Below, one piece after another: positions 62,386 to 64,000 of a stretch of DNA of 64,000 nt. The notes beneath the pieces are model-generated. The model searched no databases, was not told the origin of the DNA, and saw only the letters and a list, made by a program, of their open reading frames with translations. The position numbers and the translations under genes were made by a program. Source of the stretch: an uncultured Bacteroidales bacterium (lineage in GTDB: Bacteria; Bacteroidota; Bacteroidia; Bacteroidales; UBA932); NCBI GenBank assembly GCA_944323825.1, contig CALUTY010000014.1, positions 1-64,000 on the forward strand. Reading direction: 5' to 3'. Within the stretch, counting starts at the first letter, position 1. Each line of letters begins with the position of its first letter.

Positions 62386-62706
62386 ATGACAAAGAAAATT
62401 CCTGCAAATACCATTACGAGGGATCTTTGTGACCTCGCGGCTCCTACACACAACATCTATGAGACGGTGGTGATACTTTCCAAGCGTGCAAACCAGATTT
62501 CGATTGCCGAAAAGAAGGAACTCACCAAGAAGCTTGAGGACTTCAAGAACGACCGTGACACGATGGAGGAAGTGTTCGAGAACAGGGAGCAGATAGAGAT
62601 CTCCAAATTTTATGAAAAGCAGCCGAAACCGGCTCTTGTTGCCATCTCCGAGTTCGAGAACAATGAGATCTACTGGAGGGTGGCCGGAAAGGAAGATAAC
62701 GAGTAA
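62386..62706 (+). CDS. rpoZ: RNA polymerase omega subunit (Bacteroidota RpoZ type)
   Basis: 106 residues. Core motif APTHNIYETVVILSKRANQI, the Bacteroidota counterpart of the RpoZ helix, then charged helices (KKELTKKLEDFKNDRDTM) and a short beta tail. It helps assemble the beta-prime subunit into RNA polymerase. The ATG at 62386 starts MTKKIPANTITRDL; earlier in-frame starts fall in the intergenic hairpin region. Conserved order bamD-rpoZ-recN, as I recall from other Bacteroidota. Confidence 0.88.
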   Translation: MTKKIPANTITRDLCDLAAPTHNIYETVVILSKRANQISIAEKKELTKKLEDFKNDRDTMEEVFENREQIEISKFYEKQPKPALVAISEFENNEIYWRVAGKEDNE

Positions 62707-62721
62707 CTTTTTGCATTTCAG

Positions 62722-64000
62722 ATGCTGAGAAGGCTTCATGTAAGGAATTATGTGCTCATAGACTCTCTGGACATCGAGTTCCCGGAGGGTCTTGTCATAA
62801 TTACCGGCCAGACAGGAGCCGGAAAGTCCATCATTATCGGTGCGCTGGGCCTTGCCCTCGGGGCAAAGGCGGATGCGGCTGCGATAGGGGAGAACGGCGG
62901 CAACTGTGTGGTGGAGGCCGAATTCAGCTTCGATACGAGCGGCGGTGCCCTTGCGGCATTGTTGGAGGAGAATGAAATAGATGCCCCTGACGGTGTCCTG
63001 CTCATAAGGAGGGTGGTCAACCCTACAGGCAGGTCCCGGGCATTTGTGAATGATTCGCCGGTGACCGTGCAGGTGCTTTCCTCTCTTGCATCGTATCTCA
63101 TAGACATCCATTCCCAGCATCAGACCATGCTGCTTTCGGACCGGCAGTTCCGCCTATCGGTCCTTGACATGTATGCAGGGAATGCCTCCCTTCTTGACGA
63201 ATACAGGAATGCCTATTCGGCCCTCGGCCACATGAAATCAGAATTTGCCTCACTGGAAGCTTCCCTTGCCAGGGCAAAGGAGGACAGGGAATACAACGAG
63301 GCGAGGTTTGCCATGCTCGATGCTGCGGCACTGAAGGAAGGGGAACTGGAAGAACTTGAAGCAGAGCAGACGAGACTTGCAAATGCCGAGGAAATCAAGG
63401 AGAACCTCTGCGCAGCGGAGGAGCTTTTTTCAGGCGATGCCTCAGGAGAGGTCCCGGGTGTCAACTCGATGCTGAAGGACATTGAAAGGCATCTTGAAAA
63501 GGTGACCAGATATCTCGGACAGGTCGCGACGCTTTCTGAAAGGCTGTCTTCGTGCAAAGTCGAGCTTGATGACATCGTATCTGAAATCTCGGCAATGAAT
63601 TCCGGGATGGAGGTTTCAGGGGAGCGGCTTCAGGCAGTCGAGGACAGGATATCCCAGCTTTACGGGCTCATGAGGAAATTCGGGTGCGGCACTGTGGAAG
63701 AGCTGATGGCTGTGCGTGATTCACTTTCCTCTGTCCTTGGCGACACTTCTGAGATGGAGTCCCGGCGTGAAGCCCTTGCAAAGGAGCTTGATGCGCAGCA
63801 GTCGGTTGTAATGTCGCTCGCTTCCCGGCTTCATGAGGCGAGAGAAAAGGCGGCCTCATCTTTCTCCTCATCCATCGGGGACCTGATACGCTATCTTGAA
63901 CTGCCCTATGCGGTGTTCAGGACCGCAGTTCTTCCTGCGGAGCTTTCGCAGACCGGGTCGGATGCGGTTTCATTCCTCTTTTCGTCCACCGGGAAGAACC
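62722..64000 (+). CDS. recN: DNA repair protein RecN (5' part, runs off the right edge)
   Basis: Open from ATG at 62722 to the window end, 426 codons, of a family usually about 550 residues long. The N-terminus is MLRRLHVRNYVLIDSLDIEF, with Walker A GQTGAGKS at residues 29-36, and VVNPTGRSRAFVNDSPV and SHQHQT-type IDIHSQHQTM follow. Then come long coiled-coil helices rich in Glu, Lys and Ala. The ABC signature and Walker B would lie beyond the edge. RecN is an SMC-like ATPase acting at double-strand breaks. Confidence 0.95.
   Translation, partial: MLRRLHVRNYVLIDSLDIEFPEGLVIITGQTGAGKSIIIGALGLALGAKADAAAIGENGGNCVVEAEFSFDTSGGALAALLEENEIDAPDGVLLIRRVVNPTGRSRAFVNDSPVTVQVLSSLASYLIDIHSQHQTMLLSDRQFRLSVLDMYAGNASLLDEYRNAYSALGHMKSEFASLEASLARAKEDREYNEARFAMLDAAALKEGELEELEAEQTRLANAEEIKENLCAAEELFSGDASGEVPGVNSMLKDIERHLEKVTRYLGQVATLSERLSSCKVELDDIVSEISAMNSGMEVSGERLQAVEDRISQLYGLMRKFGCGTVEELMAVRDSLSSVLGDTSEMESRREALAKELDAQQSVVMSLASRLHEAREKAASSFSSSIGDLIRYLELPYAVFRTAVLPAELSQTGSDAVSFLFSSTGKN

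Overview
The window looks like chromosomal DNA of a member of the Bacteroidota, order Bacteroidales. I cannot fix the genus. The evidence is a SusC/SusD pair, many SPase II lipoproteins, DUF6029/Omp28/DUF5722/DUF6913 proteins, a type IX secretion (T9SS) sorting domain with a PorV/PorQ-like gene, and repeated promoters of the Bacteroidota form TTTG-N19..21-TAnnTTTG. The thi operon opens with a TPP riboswitch. The 3' end runs off inside recN and the 5' end inside an unrecognised gene.

Layout. 1-800: GC-rich gene tail, two terminator hairpins, tRNA-Arg(TCT) on the minus strand with its own promoter and terminator. 0.9-4.9 kb: two tandem DUF5722 glycosidase-like lipoproteins. 4.9-7.7 kb (minus): PfkB/adenosine kinase, DUF6913 and DUF368 (polyprenyl-phosphate transporter family) genes. 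7.7-18.9 kb: flippase-like membrane protein, TonB-dependent beta-barrel, exoIII-cysS (minus), umuDC, pgi, a methyltransferase and a PepSY-like protein.

19.0-38.5 kb (all minus) is the most unusual region, a probable secreted proteolysis and peptide-uptake locus. One operon reads SusC, SusD, lipoprotein, S8 protease, small lipocalin-like lipoprotein, FN3-type lipoprotein. Next comes a solo 838-residue lipoprotein. A second group reads thioredoxin-like protein, DUF6029 barrel, Omp28, M43 metalloprotease, a second S8 protease and a second lipocalin-like lipoprotein. The S8/lipocalin-like pair is duplicated. I infer a RagAB-like arrangement: surface proteases cut protein and the SusCD transporter imports the peptides.

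38.5-45.6 kb holds a broken junction. A 5'-truncated, frameshifted Mpi-type serine recombinase (minus) meets, head to head, a 5'-truncated T9SS cargo gene (plus). A PorV/PorQ-like gene and four lipoprotein genes with module repeats follow.

45.7-51.6 kb is a thiamin operon: TPP riboswitch, thiS, thiE, thiG, thiH, thiF-like, methyltransferase, hairpin, tenA, thiD. There is no thiC here. 52-54 kb is groES-groEL with a heat-shock-like dyad upstream. 54-64 kb is mostly housekeeping: MscS channel, peroxiredoxin, GT4 glycosyltransferase, CstA, a Fur homologue lacking the usual cysteines, an SDR, trxB, bamD, rpoZ and recN (partial).
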